Assembly: GCA_021779695.1 (NCBI GenBank)
Contig: JAJYAE010000087.1
Span: forward strand, 1-14,147
Length of the DNA stretch: 14,147 nucleotides
From: Acidobacteriota bacterium
Lineage (GTDB): Bacteria; Acidobacteriota; Terriglobia; Terriglobales; Acidobacteriaceae
Reading direction: 5' to 3'
Both the position numbers and the translations under genes were made by a program. Positions 14,058 to 14,147 of the stretch are shown here, piece by piece; within the stretch, counting starts at the first letter, position 1, and each line of letters opens with the position of its first letter. The notes beneath the pieces are model-generated. The model was not told the origin of the DNA, did not search any database, and saw nothing but the letters and a program-made list of their open reading frames with translations.

Positions 14058-14147
14058 TCTTCGCCAGCGGCCGCATTCTCCAGCATGCGTAGCTGATCTC
14101 GTCGCGTGTTGTCGCGTCTCCGAAGGGCGGGCCTCGGCACTTTGACT
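14058..14147. other. window end, nothing recognised
   Basis: The last 90 bases after the Cys-rich gene contain no start with a ribosome site, no hairpin with a T tract and no recognisable coding sequence. Confidence 0.4.

Noticed and set aside
13517..14092. 191-codon frame overlapping the second Cys-rich gene
   Set aside because: It is out of frame with the paralogue-supported gene and would start upstream of the operator.

Overview
The window looks like an accessory or island-like stretch of a moderately GC-rich Gram-negative chromosome. The best guess is Acidobacteriota (Terriglobia/Acidobacteriaceae type). This is inferred from protein style: a Met-rich protein resembling DUF5666, a BON plus OB-fold-like secreted module, IS1380- and IS5-type transposase remnants, and an outer-membrane cytochrome-porin. 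No rRNA, tRNA or CRISPR array was seen, so the taxonomy stays tentative.

Layout. 1-1260: the C-terminal part of a Met-rich secreted protein whose reading frame is interrupted at its start, then a small Cys-rich exported protein preceded by a CRP/FNR-type palindrome. 1260-1690: a regulatory-looking gap with three phased copies of an 11-bp box and a sigma-54-like element. 1691-6403: a probable operon of four genes, namely a Cyc2-like fused monoheme cytochrome/outer-membrane porin, an exported diheme cytochrome c, a cytidylate-kinase-like/BON/transmembrane/OB-like fusion, and an ICMT-type membrane methyltransferase with an extra C-terminal domain. 6603-8835: two SAM-dependent methyltransferase genes in convergent orientation. 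9293-10825: an intact cationic-amino-acid-type APC permease with different codon style. 11040-11872: an insertion-sequence graveyard (IS5-type relic on the minus strand, IS1380-type relic on the plus strand). 12144-14057: a DUF302 gene, a secreted helical protein, and a second copy of the Cys-rich exported protein with the same operator at nearly the same distance.

How it may fit together. The 1691-6403 cluster is read as an envelope electron-transfer module. The cytochrome-porin would take electrons at the cell surface, the diheme cytochrome would carry them in the periplasm, and two membrane proteins of unknown purpose are co-transcribed. The two Cys-rich paralogues at the window's ends carry matching CRP/FNR-type sites, so they probably belong to one regulon responding to redox, oxygen, nitric oxide or cAMP-like signals. 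The 8962-9215 and 11929-12631 regions are diverged copies of one locus. The first copy has lost about 449 bp that hold nearly the whole DUF302 gene in the second.

All functional statements come from reading the translated sequence and remembered family patterns. No database search was possible.
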